A DNA stretch of 64,000 nt, taken from NCBI GenBank assembly GCA_029844215.1, contig CM056730.1, forward strand, positions 53,084,924 through 53,148,923. The letters run 5' to 3'. Under the pieces are notes generated by a model. The model searched no databases. It was given only the letters and a program-made list of their open reading frames with translations, and was not told the origin of the DNA. Positions 31,962 through 43,947 of the stretch are shown piece after piece (positions within the stretch are counted from its first letter, which is position 1; each line of letters starts with the position of its first letter). The translations under genes and the position numbers were made by a program. Source of the DNA: Przewalskia tangutica (Eukaryota; Streptophyta; Magnoliopsida; Solanales; Solanaceae).

Positions 31962-34900
31962 TCAGGCCCTCAAAGTCACTACTCAAATATAACTATGGGT
32001 CTCACGCCCATAATATCAATCATGCCCGTGGAATCCTTCCTCACTGCCAGCAGTCCATGACGTAATAACACCAATAAGGATACATGAACACCAAGTCCCA
32101 CCTGTGTCCTAAATACCACGTGGTCTCATGCCCCGGAATCCCACATCGTAAAAGCATGACCATAGGGTAACACAAACAAATCCGGGGACATATATGATAA
32201 TCAAATTACAACACATTGTGCCTTACTAACAATGAGAGTAAACAGTAGTATCCTTACAATATAAAATAGGAAGCTCATGATCAACACAGGACCATCCGCC
32301 CGCAGTATCATTTAGCCATCCTACTCCTGGGACTATTCCACCCGCATAGGCCGCGTGGACCCGCGTGAGGTATTCCTCGCATGGGACTATTTCACCCGCA
32401 TAAGCCCTTACAGACTCGCATGAGGTATTCCTCGCATAGGCTGGACCCGCCCGCATGGGACTATTTCACCCGCATAAGTCCTTACGGACCCGCATGAGGT
32501 ATTACTTGCATCGTGGGTAGCAAATCCACGGAATATCCAAATGCCACAAACCCGGGGAATGACCGCGAAATGACTGATATACCAATAGCACACAACCGGC
32601 TATTTCCAGCACACATAGGCAATTCTCAACTAAACAAGCCAAAGTACTTATCAAGGCACACATAGAATAATTCTCATTTAGCAAGCCAAAGTACTTATCA
32701 AGGCACCCTTAGACTAATTCTCAATTAATCAAGCCAAAGTACTTATCAAGGCACAAATAGAATAATTCTCAATTAACAAGCCAAAGTACTTATCAAGGCA
32801 TCACATGGAATAATTCTCAATTAATCAAGCCAAAGTACTTATCAAGGCACACTTAGAATTATTCTCAATTAAACAAGCCAAAGTACTTATCAAGGCACAC
32901 TTAGACAAATTCTCAATTTATCAAGCCAAAATACTTATCAAGGCACACATAGAATAATTCTCATTTAGCAAGCCAAAGTACTTATCAAGGCACCCTTAGA
33001 CTAATTCTCAATTAATCAAGCCAAAGTACTTATCAAGGCACAAATCGAATAATTCTCAATTAACAAGCCAAAGTACTTATCAAGGCATCACATGGAATAA
33101 TTCTCAATTAATCAAGCCAAAGTACTTATCAAGGCACACTTAGAATTATTCTCAATTAAACAAGCCAAAGTACTACGTACGTACATTCTTTTCAAAAGAC
33201 TCCTTTTTATGTAAAACCCCAAGATACTAACACCCGTAGTATCCAGGCATGTCTATTTTTCAAAGTAAGTTACTACACTTTTAGAAAACTCATTTCAAAG
33301 CTTGAAATCAAGTAACTTCAAATTTTCACAATCTAGGCAACTTATGCCCATTAATCAAAATAGACAACTTTTTAAACCTTCCATAAAGCCGTTATAACCA
33401 ACTTCCCATAAAGCCGTTATAACCCTTTATGGTTTTAGACATATCCATTCCTTTTATAACCAAGAGACTTATACTATTAAAAACCAAGTTCTTAACTTTC
33501 AAAACACTTCAAGTCTCTTAATGTATAGAAAACAAGTTTCTTCTACTTTTAAACCTCAAGTAACTCACACCTTTAAAACAAGTTACTTCTCTTAAATCAT
33601 GTCATTTCTCCTCTTTTAAAACAATTAAGTAAATCACTCCTTTGACTCCCCTAAAGTCATTATAATGACCTTTAGGATTTTGAGACTAAGGTACTAGCCC
33701 AAAAGATTTGGAAACCACTTCCTTTTCCAGACTCTATGTACTTTAGGTAAAATACTTTCACTTTTAAGAATCCAACTTCACTAAGGCAATGGATTATACA
33801 ACTTACAATTTAAACATCAAAGTACAATCAAAGAAAGTACATAGAACAATTTCTACTTTAGGCAATCTAAATACAACCAAGAAATGGATCATTTAAGGAG
33901 TAGGACGTACTTTCTTTATCGTAAGGAATCATGCTAGAAGAGGAGATAGTTCACATACCTTTTCGGCTAATATCCACAAGCTAAGCCGAATACGCCGAAC
34001 GTAGAAGTGTCAACCTATAATGGTCACAACAAGACTATCAACTTCTAGTCTTAACGTAGAATAATACTAAGTATATGGTCTCTAATTCTACGGAAAATCG
34101 GGCAGCACTTCCTTTGTTTCTACTCACTTTTCCACCTTTTTCAAGGTCGAATACAATAACCAACAAGCCACATTTAAGGCTCCAAACAACAACCAAACAA
34201 AGGGGATTACACGCCTTACAATACGTGTAAAATTCCGCCCCACAATTCATACGAAGTAGTTTAAAACTCCAAGCCATTCTCGGCCAACTACATACTAACA
34301 ATTCAAAGTCTTTTCCAATCCTTTTCAAATTCCAAGTTCTAAGGTCTAACATGTTATATAGTTATAAACCACTTCAACAACTACAATTTCCTTCTTTTTT
34401 TACAACATGCGACGACTTTACTAATAAACGACTTGAATTGAAATCTTAGGGCTAACATGCTTTTTTTTCGGATTTAGGGTTCCAATAGCCAAAATACTTA
34501 TCAAACTTCATACTATATAACTCATGCTTGCTAATAACCATAGCTATAATGATAAGTAAACCTTAATTGCTAAAACGACAAGAATATACCTTTATAAGCC
34601 CTTAAAATTTCCAAGATTCTAAGTCGCGCCTTAGAAATTATTAGCTCCTTTCCTTAGGTTCCAATCCTCTCCAAACACTCCTTAGAGGCCTATGAAGAAC
34701 CCATCTTCAAGTTCCAACTTCAAAGTTGAAGAACTCCTTCGGTTTCCGCCTTGCGACCAACGTGAAAATGCGTTTTTTCCGAAATCTTTCTATTGAGATA
34801 TCCTTACAATACCCTTAAGGACCTTGGGTTTAAGTCTTGTGGCTAATGGACAACATTTGCAAAAATTTTGTGTGAAAAGTTCCTCAAAACCGAGAGCACA

Positions 34901-35458
34901 AGTTCTTGCACAAGACTAGTTCTTGAAAAATTTCACTAAGTGTAGAATGCTCAAGTCTTGCTACTAGTAGTATACTTATAACACAATGGAGGGCTTGGAT
35001 AACAACACTTGTTAAAATTGGAGGGAAGAGATCAAGCCAAATGGCTCTTGACTTGGTCAACTATGTCAAGCTCTAGCAAGACTAATCTTTTACCTTGGTC
35101 AATGACCATTATGCCCTTGCATAAATTCGACCAAGCCATGTGGGGGAGGTGCCACGTGTCGCCCTCTCATTCGTCCATAAAAATTTCGTAACCCTCGTGG
35201 GCCCCACAAAAATGTAAAATTCCTCGTGTGGGCCCCACGTGACCAAATCCGTAAAAATAAATTTCCATAAGGTTAAAAGTTCCATACTCTTCAAATAATG
35301 CATTTTGAGAATCCAATTCTCAACAACGAACATTTTTCCTTTCCGACGTTCGGAAGATTTTTCCGTCGGAAAACAATTCTTCCTTTCATACTAATTTCCA
35401 AGTCTTGTTTCCTTACGTACATTCTCTTATACATGTCCTGGACTTACGGGGTGTAACA
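31962..35458 (-). repeat. D 3' LTR, main part (right of B)
   Basis: Continues the D LTR after B (duplicated TCAGG at 31962-31966). It contains ATTTCACCCGCAT tandem units at about 32335-32520, the 47-49-base array (32635-33180), an A/T-rich interior, CACGTG at 35153-35158, and the LTR start at 35458 (GGGGTGTAACA). Nearly identical to 37941-41625. No gene; frames at 34038-34352 and 35009-35333 have equal partners in the other LTR and no recognisable family. Confidence 0.93.
32635..33180 (-). repeat. Higher-order minisatellite in D 3' LTR (12 monomers)
   Basis: Monomers of 47-49 bases begin CAAGCCAAAGTACTTATCAA (starts 32635, 32682, 32730, 32777, 32826, 32874, 32922, 32969, 33017, 33064, 33113, 33161). 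The tails differ in a fixed order of six types, giving a higher-order period of about 287 bases (32635 to 32922). Confidence 0.95.
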
Positions 35459-35471
35459 TTCTTCCCCCCTT
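35459..35471 (-). other. D polypurine tract
   Basis: Reverse complement of TTCTTCCCCCCTT next to the LTR; the pre-PPT hairpin AACATTCG-TCCC-CGAATGTT lies at 35475-35494. Confidence 0.9.
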
Positions 35472-35494
35472 AGAAACATTCGTCCCCGAATGTT

Positions 35495-36360
35495 CTTAGT
35501 CGGTTGTCAAGCTATACAAACTCCGGCATAAACTCTATACTATGCCTATCAATCAATACTCCACAAGACTAACGATGCCACACCTGGCCATCGCCTAACA
35601 TACGTAAACATATCAATGGACCTTCCGTCCGGCACCCCTTCTCACAAACTCGAAGGTTACAGTCTCCTAGAACACGGGATCCTTAGAGGTTCCTTTATTT
35701 CCTTACTTGTCATACTTTCTCGTACTTTCAAACTCATCTAGTACACGTACAAAATCTCAAATTTTGTTTCTGTTCTCCAATCCTTGGAGTTACTATCCAA
35801 ACTTGGCCATATTGTTGCTTACATTCCCGTTAAGGCTCTTCTCGGTCCTTACGACCTAGTTCCGGTAGAACGCGTCCACAAACTCGTACAACGATTAACT
35901 AAACTTGGGCCTGACATCCTCTTGACCCTATCACATAGCGGGACCACTACCAACTGACATCACCCAATTCTATACTACCGGCTGACCCGAAATGAGTCCA
36001 TAACCCGACTCATCGTCACACTTAACTTCTCATTCCTAGTCTGAAATAAATCTCTCTCTTATCTCCAGGTACTTCTCACCCTATACTCCCATTCACTAGA
36101 GGTTCGTCACATAGGCCAAAGTATTTCTACTGCACAATCTTCCCTATTGGTCTTACACTGTTACGGGGTAATTACAACTTGTGAACTCTACACAACTATA
36201 GTCTCAGTTCACTTATCATTCTTGTCAACATTCTTAACTTTTCACTTTACTAATCAAAGTATCCCTACCTCTGGGGTACTATCACTTTACAACTCTAGCA
36301 ATAAAGGGAAAACATATATGCTAGGGCAAGATCTGAATCTAACAATGTACGTATGATTCA
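35495..36360 (-). other. D 3' internal module without ORF
   Basis: About 870 bases with no protein family. At about 35905-35960 the minus strand carries the block GGTCCCGC..GATAGGGTCA..AGGCCCAAGTTTAG shared with Z, A and C. Confidence 0.55.
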
Positions 36361-36379
36361 AAAGAATCGAAATATACCT

Positions 36380-37250
36380 GCAACCCCATGAGATGTTGCC
36401 TCCTGATCCTGTCCAGTAGTCACGTCATCTATGCGGTTCGAAGGACCGCCAGAACTATAAAATCCACCCTGACCTCTACCACGATCGGCCGACATCCAAC
36501 ACCGCCTCGGGACGACACCGCGAGGAAAGGGAATCAACCATCGGCCTCATAGGCTGAGCCACCTCACCGGTGCTCCTTCTAAAAGGACATACCCTCAGAA
36601 TATGGCCCGGACGGCCACAATAAAAACAAAGACCTGTGCCATGACGGCATTTCCCCGAATGATGCTTACCACAATGGAAACACTGAGGAATAGGTGGCCT
36701 TGACTGAGAAAATCCTCGGCTCCTCTGAGAACCTCGACCCCTGGAGCTTGGACCGGCTCCTAAATACATTGTGGGGTCCAATCTCCCACCTGTGAGCTGC
36801 GGGGGTATGTACTGGGTAGGCTGGGACGAATATCTCACTCGCTGCTGAGGCAGCTCGTCCAAAAACTCACCGGAATAACCAACCGGTCTAGCCCTCTTAC
36901 GCAGATCTCCGCTACCGCCCTCTACCCTCTGTACACTGTCTGCATCGGTCGAATAACCTCACGATGAAATCAGAGCACCGCTATCCGGTCAATAACATAA
37001 TGGCTTCCTTCATGACCCTAAAGTCTTCCCTAATCGAGAAACTGGAGGCTCGTGCTGGGCCTCAAAACTGGCGCAGGTTAACTCGCCGACTGTGGTACAA
37101 CATCTGGTATACCCTGGTCACAATCCCTATCAACTATCTGAGTCTGAATAGTAGCTCATGCTACTCCTTTGACCTTCAAGGCTGTTTCTCCTCGAGGCAT
37201 AATCAGAACACAAAATTACGTCGAGAGGAATTATCTTACTAACACTTCTA
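36380..37250 (-). pseudogene. gag: D gag, N-terminally shortened
   Basis: The best gag knuckle in the window: between 36862 and 36476 the minus strand is open and reads an RGRGSQRSRG linker, CFHCGKHHSGKC, and an intact CCHC, CFYCGRPGHILRVC, at 36587-36628. Upstream, KRARPVGYSGEF-like sequence can be followed to about 36960 with a frame break. Only about 750 bases separate the knuckle from the PBS, against about 1280 in B, so most of the capsid coding part is missing. No start codon of the ATGCCTCC type is seen. It would need capsid from elsewhere. Confidence 0.8.
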
Positions 37251-37385
37251 GTGGCACGATATTAGAGTGAGAAGAATAGAAACCAACTCCTAAATGTCCT
37301 GTAGCCTCCTGTTTATGGGTGTGGCGCGCAACACACCGATAATCAAGACTATACTAGACACGATGCAGACATTCCGAGGACCGAC

Positions 37386-37396
37386 TACTCGATACC
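37386..37396 (-). other. D primer binding site, degraded
   Basis: ACTCGATACCA stands where GCTCTGATACCA is expected, and the 4-base spacer to the LTR is shortened. Confidence 0.6.
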
Positions 37397-37398
37397 AC

Positions 37399-40300
37399 TG
37401 TCACGCCCGAACCGGGCAGTGGATCGGTGCCCTACCTGGGCACCCCTCTACCTTAACAACTAAGTAAACTGCGGAAATCAAATAACACCTCTTTTTTTTT
37501 TGTAAAACCAACATACGTGCAAGGCAAGGCCGACAAGGCTGCCATATAATATACATAAACAAAAGACACTACACCGTACAAGAGTCCAATCCCACATATG
37601 AATACAGACCTCTAAGAGTTAAACTGAAATATGACGGGACAAGGCCCCGTCGTACCCATAACCGTACAAAAGCCTGTATTGAAAGAACTATACCAAAAAG
37701 ATAAACTCCTGAACAGAGGGAGCTATCCAAAACTCGAAAGGTGGTCCTACAACCGCCGATCACCAAACAACAGACCTAAACTGCAGATTTAACGCGGGCG
37801 AGGTCAAGACGGAAGAATGTACCAAGTATGTGAGCGTAGCATCAGAATGAAATCATACCAGTCTAAACAAAGCAGAGACATGTATGATAGCCAACCTACG
37901 ATACAATACATAAGCAGTCATATCAAGTCAGGGACGCAGGCCCTCAAAGTCACTACTAAAATATAACTATGGGTCTCACGCCCATAATATCAATCATGCC
38001 CGTGGAATCCTTCCTCACTGCCGGCAGTCCATGACGTAATAACACCAATAAGGATACATGAACACCAAGTCTCACCTGTGTCCTAAATACCACGTGGTCT
38101 CATGCCCCGGAATCCCACATCGTAAAAGCATGACCATAGGGTAACACAAACAAATCCGGAGACATATATGATAATCAAATTACAACACATTGTGCCTTAC
38201 TAACAATGAGAGTAAACAGTAGTATCCTTACAATATAAAATAGGAAGCTCATGATCAACACAGGACCATCCGCCCGCAGTATCATTTAGCCATCCTACTC
38301 CTGGGACTATTTCACCCGCATAGGCCGCGTGGACCCGCGTGAGGTATTCCTCGCATGAGACTATTTCACCCGCATAAGCCCTTACGGACTCGCATGAGGT
38401 ATTCCTCGCATAGGCTGGACCCGCCCGCATGGGACTATTTCACCCGCATAAGTCCTTACGGACCCGCATGAGGTATTCCTCGCATCGTGGGTAGCAAATC
38501 CACGGAATATCCAAATTCCACAAACCCGGGGAATGACCCCGAAACGACTGATATACCAATAGCACACAACCGGCTATTTCCAGCACACATAGGCAATTCT
38601 CAACTAAACAAGCCAAAGTACTTATCAAGGCACACATAGAATAATTCTCATTTAGCAAGCCAAAGTACTTATCAAGGCACCCTTAGACTAATTCTCAATT
38701 AATCAAGCCAAAGTACTTATCAAGGCACAAATAGAATAATTCTCAATTAACAAGCCAAAGTACTTATCAAGGCATCACATGGAATAATTCTCAATTAATC
38801 AAGCCAAAGTACTTATCAAGGCACACTTAGAATTATTCTCAATTAAACAAGCCAAAGTACTTATCAAGGCACACTTAGACAAATTCTCAATTTATCAAGC
38901 CAAAATACTTATCAAGGCACACATAGAATAATTCTCATTTAGCAAGCCAAAGTACTTATCAAGGCATCACATGGAATAATTCTCAATTAATCAAGCCAAA
39001 GTACTTATCAAGGCACACTTAGAATTATTCTCAATTAAACAAGCCAAAGTACTTATCAAGGCACACTTAGACAAATTCTCAATTTATCAAGCCAAAATAC
39101 TTATCAAGGCACACATAGAATAATTCTCATTTAGCAAGCCAAAGTACTTATCAAGGCACCCTTAGACTAATTCTCAATTAATCAAGCCAGAGTACTTATC
39201 AAGGCACAAATAGAATAATTCTCAATTAACAAGCCAAAGTACTTATCAAGGCATCACATGGAATAATTCTCAATTAATCAAGCCAAAGTACTTATCAAGG
39301 CACACTTAGAATTATTCTCAATTAAACAAGCCAAAGTACTACGTACGTACATTCTTTTCAAAAGACTCCTTTTTATGTAAAACCCCAAGATACTAACACC
39401 CGTAGTATCAAGGCATGTCTATTTTTCAAAGTAAGTTACTACACTTTTAGAAAACTCATTTCAATGCTTAAAATCAAGTAACTTCAAATTTTCACAATCT
39501 AGGCAACTTATGTCCATTAATCAAAATAGACAACTTTTTAAACCTTCCATAAAGCCGTTATAACCAACTTCCCATAAAGCCGTTATAACCCTTTATGGTT
39601 TTAGACATATCCATTCCTTTTATAACCAAGAGACTTATACTATTAAAAACCAAGTTCTTAACTTTCAAAACACTTCAAGTCTCTTAATGTATAGAAAACA
39701 AGTTTCTTCTACTTTTAAACCTCAAGTAACTCACACCTTTAAAACAAGTTACTTCTCTTAAATCATGTCATTTCTCCTCTTTTAAAACAATTAAGTAAAT
39801 CACTCTTTTGACTCCCCTAAAGTCATTATAATGACCTTTAGGATTTTGAGACTAAGGTACTAGCCCAAAAGATTTGGAAACCACTTCCTTTTCCAGACTC
39901 TATGTACTTTAGGTAAAATACTTTCACTTTTAAGAATCCAACTTCACTAAGGCAATGGATTATACAACTTACAATTTAAACATCAAAGTACAATCAAAGG
40001 AAGTACATAGAACAATTTCTACTTTAGGCAATCTAAATACAACCAAGAAATGGATCATTTAAGGAGTAGGACGTACTTTCTTTATCGTAAGGAATCATGC
40101 TAGAAGAGGAGATAGTTCACATACCTTTTCGGCTAATATCCACAAGCTAAGCCGAATACGCCGTACGTAGAAGTGTCAACCTATAATGGTCACAACAAGA
40201 CTATCAACTTCTAGTCTTAACGTAGAATAATACTAAGTATATGGTCTCTAATTCTACGGAAAATCGGGCAGCACTTCCTTTGTTTCTACTCACTTTGCCA

Positions 40301-41625
40301 CCTTTTTCAAGGCCGAATATAATAACCAACAAGCCACATTTAAGGCTCCAAACAACAACCAAACAAAGGGGATTACACGCCTTACAATATGTGTAAAATT
40401 CCGCCCCACAATTCATACGAAGTAGTTTAAAACTCCAAGCCATTCTCGGCCAACTACATACTAATAATTCAAAGTCTTTTCCAATCCTTTTCAAATTCCA
40501 AGTTCTAAGGTCTAACATGTTATATAGTTATAAACCACTTCAACAACTACAATTTCCTTCTTTTTTTACAACATGCGACGACTTTACTAATAAACGACTT
40601 GAATTGAAATCTTAGGGCTAACATGCTTTTTTTTTCGGATTTAGGGTTCCAATAGCCAAAATACTTATCAAACTTCATACTATATAACTCATGCTTGCTA
40701 ATAACCATAGCTATAATGATAAGTAAACCTTAATTGCTAAAACGACAAGAATATACCTTTATAAGCCCTTAAAATTTCCAAGATTCTAAGTCGCGCCTTA
40801 GAAATTATTAGCTTCTTTCCTTACGTTCCAATCCGCTCCAAACACTCCTTAGAGGCCTATGAAGAACCCATCTTCAAGTTCCAACTTCAAAGTTGAAGAA
40901 CTCCTTCGGTTTCCGCCTTGCGACCAACGTGAAAATGCGTTTTTTCCGAAATCTTTCTATTGAGATATCCTTACAATACCCTTAAGGACCTTGGGTTTAA
41001 GTCTTGAGGCTAATGGACAACATTTGCAAAAATTTTGTGTGAAAAGTTCCTCAAAACCGAGAGCACAAGTTCTTGCACAAGACTAGTTCTTGAAAAATTT
41101 CACTAAGTGTAGAATGCTCAAGTCTTGCTACTAGTAGTATACTTATAACACAATGGAGGGCTTGGATAACAACACTTGTTAAAATTGGAGGGAAGAGATC
41201 AAGCCAAATGGCTCTTGACTTGGTCAACTATGTCAAGCTCTAGCAAGACTAATCTTTTACCTTGGTCAATGACCATTATGCCCTTGCATAAATTCGACCA
41301 AGCCATGTGGGGGAGGTGCCACGTGTCGCCCTCTCATTCGTCCATAAAAATTCCGTAACCCTCGTGGGCCCCACAAAAATGTAAAATTCCTCGGGTGGGC
41401 CCCACGTGACCAAATCCGTAAAAATAAATTTCCATAAGGTTAAAAGTTCCATACTCTTCAAATAATGCATTTTGAGAATCCAATTCTCAAGAACGAACAT
41501 TTTTCCTTTCCGACGTTCGGAAGATTTTTCCGTCGGAAAACAATTTTTCCTTTCATACTAATTTCCAAGTCTTGTTTCCTTACGTACATTCTCTTATACA
41601 TGTCCTGGACTTACGGGGTGTAACA
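37399..41625 (-). repeat. D 5' LTR (4227 bases)
   Basis: Full-length partner of the split 3' LTR. The PBS-side end is altered (ACCGGGCAGTGGATCGGTGC against CCGGGCCCGTGACTGGTGC at 7893-7910). It carries the uninterrupted B target at 37936-37945, the 16-unit array at 38609-39346, CACGTG at 41320-41325 and the LTR start at 41625. No gene. Confidence 0.95.
38609..39346 (-). repeat. Higher-order minisatellite in D 5' LTR (16 monomers)
   Basis: Same monomers as at 32635, order 1-6, then 1,4,5,6, then 1-5. The four extra units account for most of the size difference between the two D LTRs. Confidence 0.95.
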
Positions 41626-41630
41626 GTATT
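41626..41630. repeat. Target-site duplication of D, right copy
   Basis: GTATT after TGTAACA (41625), equal to 7870-7874. Confidence 0.93.
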
Positions 41631-42320
41631 CCTCGTATCGGAGGTAGCAAACCCGGGGTATTTCCTGGACTCCCGCAATCCGCATAGGTCACATGGACCT
41701 GCATGAGGTATTCCTCGTATCGGGGGTAGCTAACCCGCGGAGTATGAACAACGCAACATGGCCAGGATTTAAGTGATACAATACAAACTCAACCGGCCAT
41801 CGTAAACAACATAAGCAAATTAGGAAAACCTCCTTAACACAAAAAGTCTCATGACACTAACACCCGTAGTATCATAACATGTTTACTTATCAAACCAACT
41901 TACTACACCTTCAGAAATCATTACAAGGCTTTTATAATCAAGTAAGTAAATCGTTCTTTTTATCCTCCTCAAGTCGTTATAACTAACTTCCCATAAAGTT
42001 ATTATAGCACTTATACTTTTAAGCAATTCAAAACAATCACACTCTTTTGAGAAACCAAGAGAACTTATTCTTTTAAAACCAAGTATCAATTTCTTTTCTG
42101 AATAACGTTTCACAATTTTTAGAATACTTCAAAGCTCTTAAGATTTAGAAGTCAAGTCAAAGACATCAAAATGAAACCAAATTCATTTAACACACGTACG
42201 TCTACTGTACTATATATTTCACAACAATCATGCTCAAGAGGATAGAAAGAGTCACATACCTCTTCGGCTAAATCCACTAGCCAAGTCGAGTATGCCGCGC
42301 GTAGAATATCCACCTATAAT
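41631..42320 (-). repeat. E LTR fragment, part 2
   Basis: Continues E beyond D: a third copy of the 83-base unit near 41667, then LTR interior with GCTAAATCCACTAGCCAAGTCGAG-type sequence up to CCTATAAT (42313-42320). There it switches abruptly to the plus-strand internal region of C. Its sequence differs from the F LTR, so E is not the missing half of F's 3' LTR. Confidence 0.8.
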
Positions 42321-43947
42321 AGCAGTGTGTTAGTTGTGATTAGAAATCTTGGTTAGTTAACCGAGTAAGATTTTGGGGGGATAGATAAGGTGTGAGCCTT
42401 AGAATGTTTTACGTAAAGACCTTAGAGGTAAGGCCATCTCGAGTAAAGGTGTAGTGTTATATTTGATCCTTATAGGAGTGCATAGTGCACGTGAGCTACG
42501 TTTGTGGGATAAGTCCCTGAGTAGTGTGAAATGAAAGAGGGTAGTTGAGCTATGAAGACCGCTAGGTTTTCGTAACGTGATTAGTGAGAGTTTTCCTTCG
42601 GGGAACTAGTGTTGTGCTCGTTGACGGGTCGGATTGAGGCCATGATGCGGGTCAACCCGCGGCCTGTTTGGTGGTGGGGTCAGTTTGTGGTGGTCCCGCC
42701 TTGTGGTAGGGTCACGAGGGTGTTAGGCCCAAGTTTAGTTAACCAACAGACGAGTTCGTGGATGCGTCGACCGGTGGTCGGGCCGATGGGGCAGCCATCG
42801 TGTCCTTCGCCAGACCGTTTACTCACCGTGTTGTTATATCAGAAAGGTTGTAAGGCTGAACGGGGTTCCTACCTTCACCTTATGGCAGACAGTGGAGCCC
42901 AGCTTACGGCTGGTTTTGTTTCTGGAAGTTTTGACAAGCATGTGTTAAGAACTCGGTGAGTCTCGACCGCATTCGCCCTCGGGCCAGTGTTTGGATTTCA
43001 GGGATAGTTGTGGGGATTGTTGTCTCCTGTGGAGGTAGTGTTTAAGCTACCATTTCAGTGTTCGATATCGCCTTATGAAGCCTTGTAAGGGCGGAAGTGT
43101 AAGATGCCGGTCGATTGGTTCGATGTTAACAAGGTTCAGACAGTTGGTTCAGGCTTGTTCCAGCAGACTGTGGATAGTGAGAAGCTTGTCTAGAAGAAGT
43201 TCTGGCAGCTCAGAGGAATCGTGCGGATAATCGGCGACGACGCTTAGAGTTCAGGTTGACGGTCGGTCTTCTTGAAAGTACCACCCCGGGGTGGGTGTGA
43301 CGAGTTTTGGAAGGCAGAGGGAACTTAACCCGAGTTACTTTGGGCCTTTTGAGTTCATGTGAAGAATAGGCCAGGTTGCCTATATGATTAGCTTTTGCCG
43401 TCCGACTTAGGAGGCTGTACGTCCGGTCTTTCGTATTGTTATGATCGGGAAAAGTATCGGAGATCCATCCAGAGTGTTCCCACTTAATGATGACCACGTT
43501 AGAGATAGTAACCCCGAGTTTTGGAAACTGAAGCAGTATCAGAAATGTGGAAAGAGTTCGAGTGTACGACATCCTCAGGGATTGCATGCAGTGGTACCAT
43601 TTGTTGGGTCGCCTGAGAAGGTTAATGCCTCAGGCAAAGTGACAAAGTGGTATCTACGACGAGTAAAGAGAGAAGCGAGCATGTATGGCGAGAATAGATG
43701 TGATCATTTCTTCTGTAAGAGAAGGTGCGAAGGAGGTATATTTTAAACCCCGGTGAGAAGTGTTTTATGGTGATGTTAGAGGTGTTTCCTCGTGGACTTG
43801 GATGTAAGCTTTTTGCGCAAGTTGTTTCTGTGGCCATGTGTGGCAAGGATTGTTCTCGTAAGAATAGTAGTGAAGACTATACTGGCGCATGTTTGTTTTG
43901 AGACTTAGAAGGAACATTCGGGACGAATGTTTCTAAGGAGGGGAGAA
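42321..43947 (+). pseudogene. C internal, first copy: integrase C-terminal relic (43051-43518)
   Basis: Matches 48473-50057 of the second internal copy. Translating pieces in changing frames gives SPYEAL-GRKCKMPVDWFDV (about 43068-43122), VGSGLFQQTVDSEKLV (about 43142-43190), ADNRRR (about 43226) and IGKSIGDPSRVFPLNDD (about 43444-43494). F integrase reads APYEALYGRKCRSPIGWFDV, VGPDLVQQAVDKVKLI, ADNRRR and RKCIGDPARVFP in the same order, so this is a decayed integrase C-terminus. No reverse transcriptase or RNase H precedes it. The end holds the pre-PPT hairpin (43913-43931) and PPT (43935-43947). Confidence 0.78.

Larger units (their letters stand above)
7875..41625 (-). mobile_element. Element D: complete gag-only LTR retrotransposon with nested insertions
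   Basis: On the minus strand: 5' LTR 37399-41625, internal 35459-37398, and 3' LTR 31962-35458 plus 7875-8430, split by element B. The LTRs begin TGTTAC and end GTGACA. The 5-base TSD GTATT stands at 7870-7874 and 41626-41630, and removing D restores an E tandem unit (GAGGTATTCCTCG) present intact upstream. Without B the element is about 10.2 kb with LTRs of about 4.05 and 4.23 kb; the difference is explained by a repeat array of 12 versus 16 units. The LTRs are otherwise nearly identical, so insertion is fairly recent. No pol is present, so it is non-autonomous. Confidence 0.93.

Noticed and set aside
34038..34352. 104-codon minus-strand frame present twice (also 40204-40518)
   Set aside because: Its duplication is explained by the two D LTRs. 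No family resemblance, no conservation pattern, and B and F LTRs break the same region.
32635..39346. CRISPR-like array of regular repeats
   Set aside because: The variable parts are six recurring types, not unique spacers, and the array sits inside plant LTRs. It is a higher-order minisatellite.
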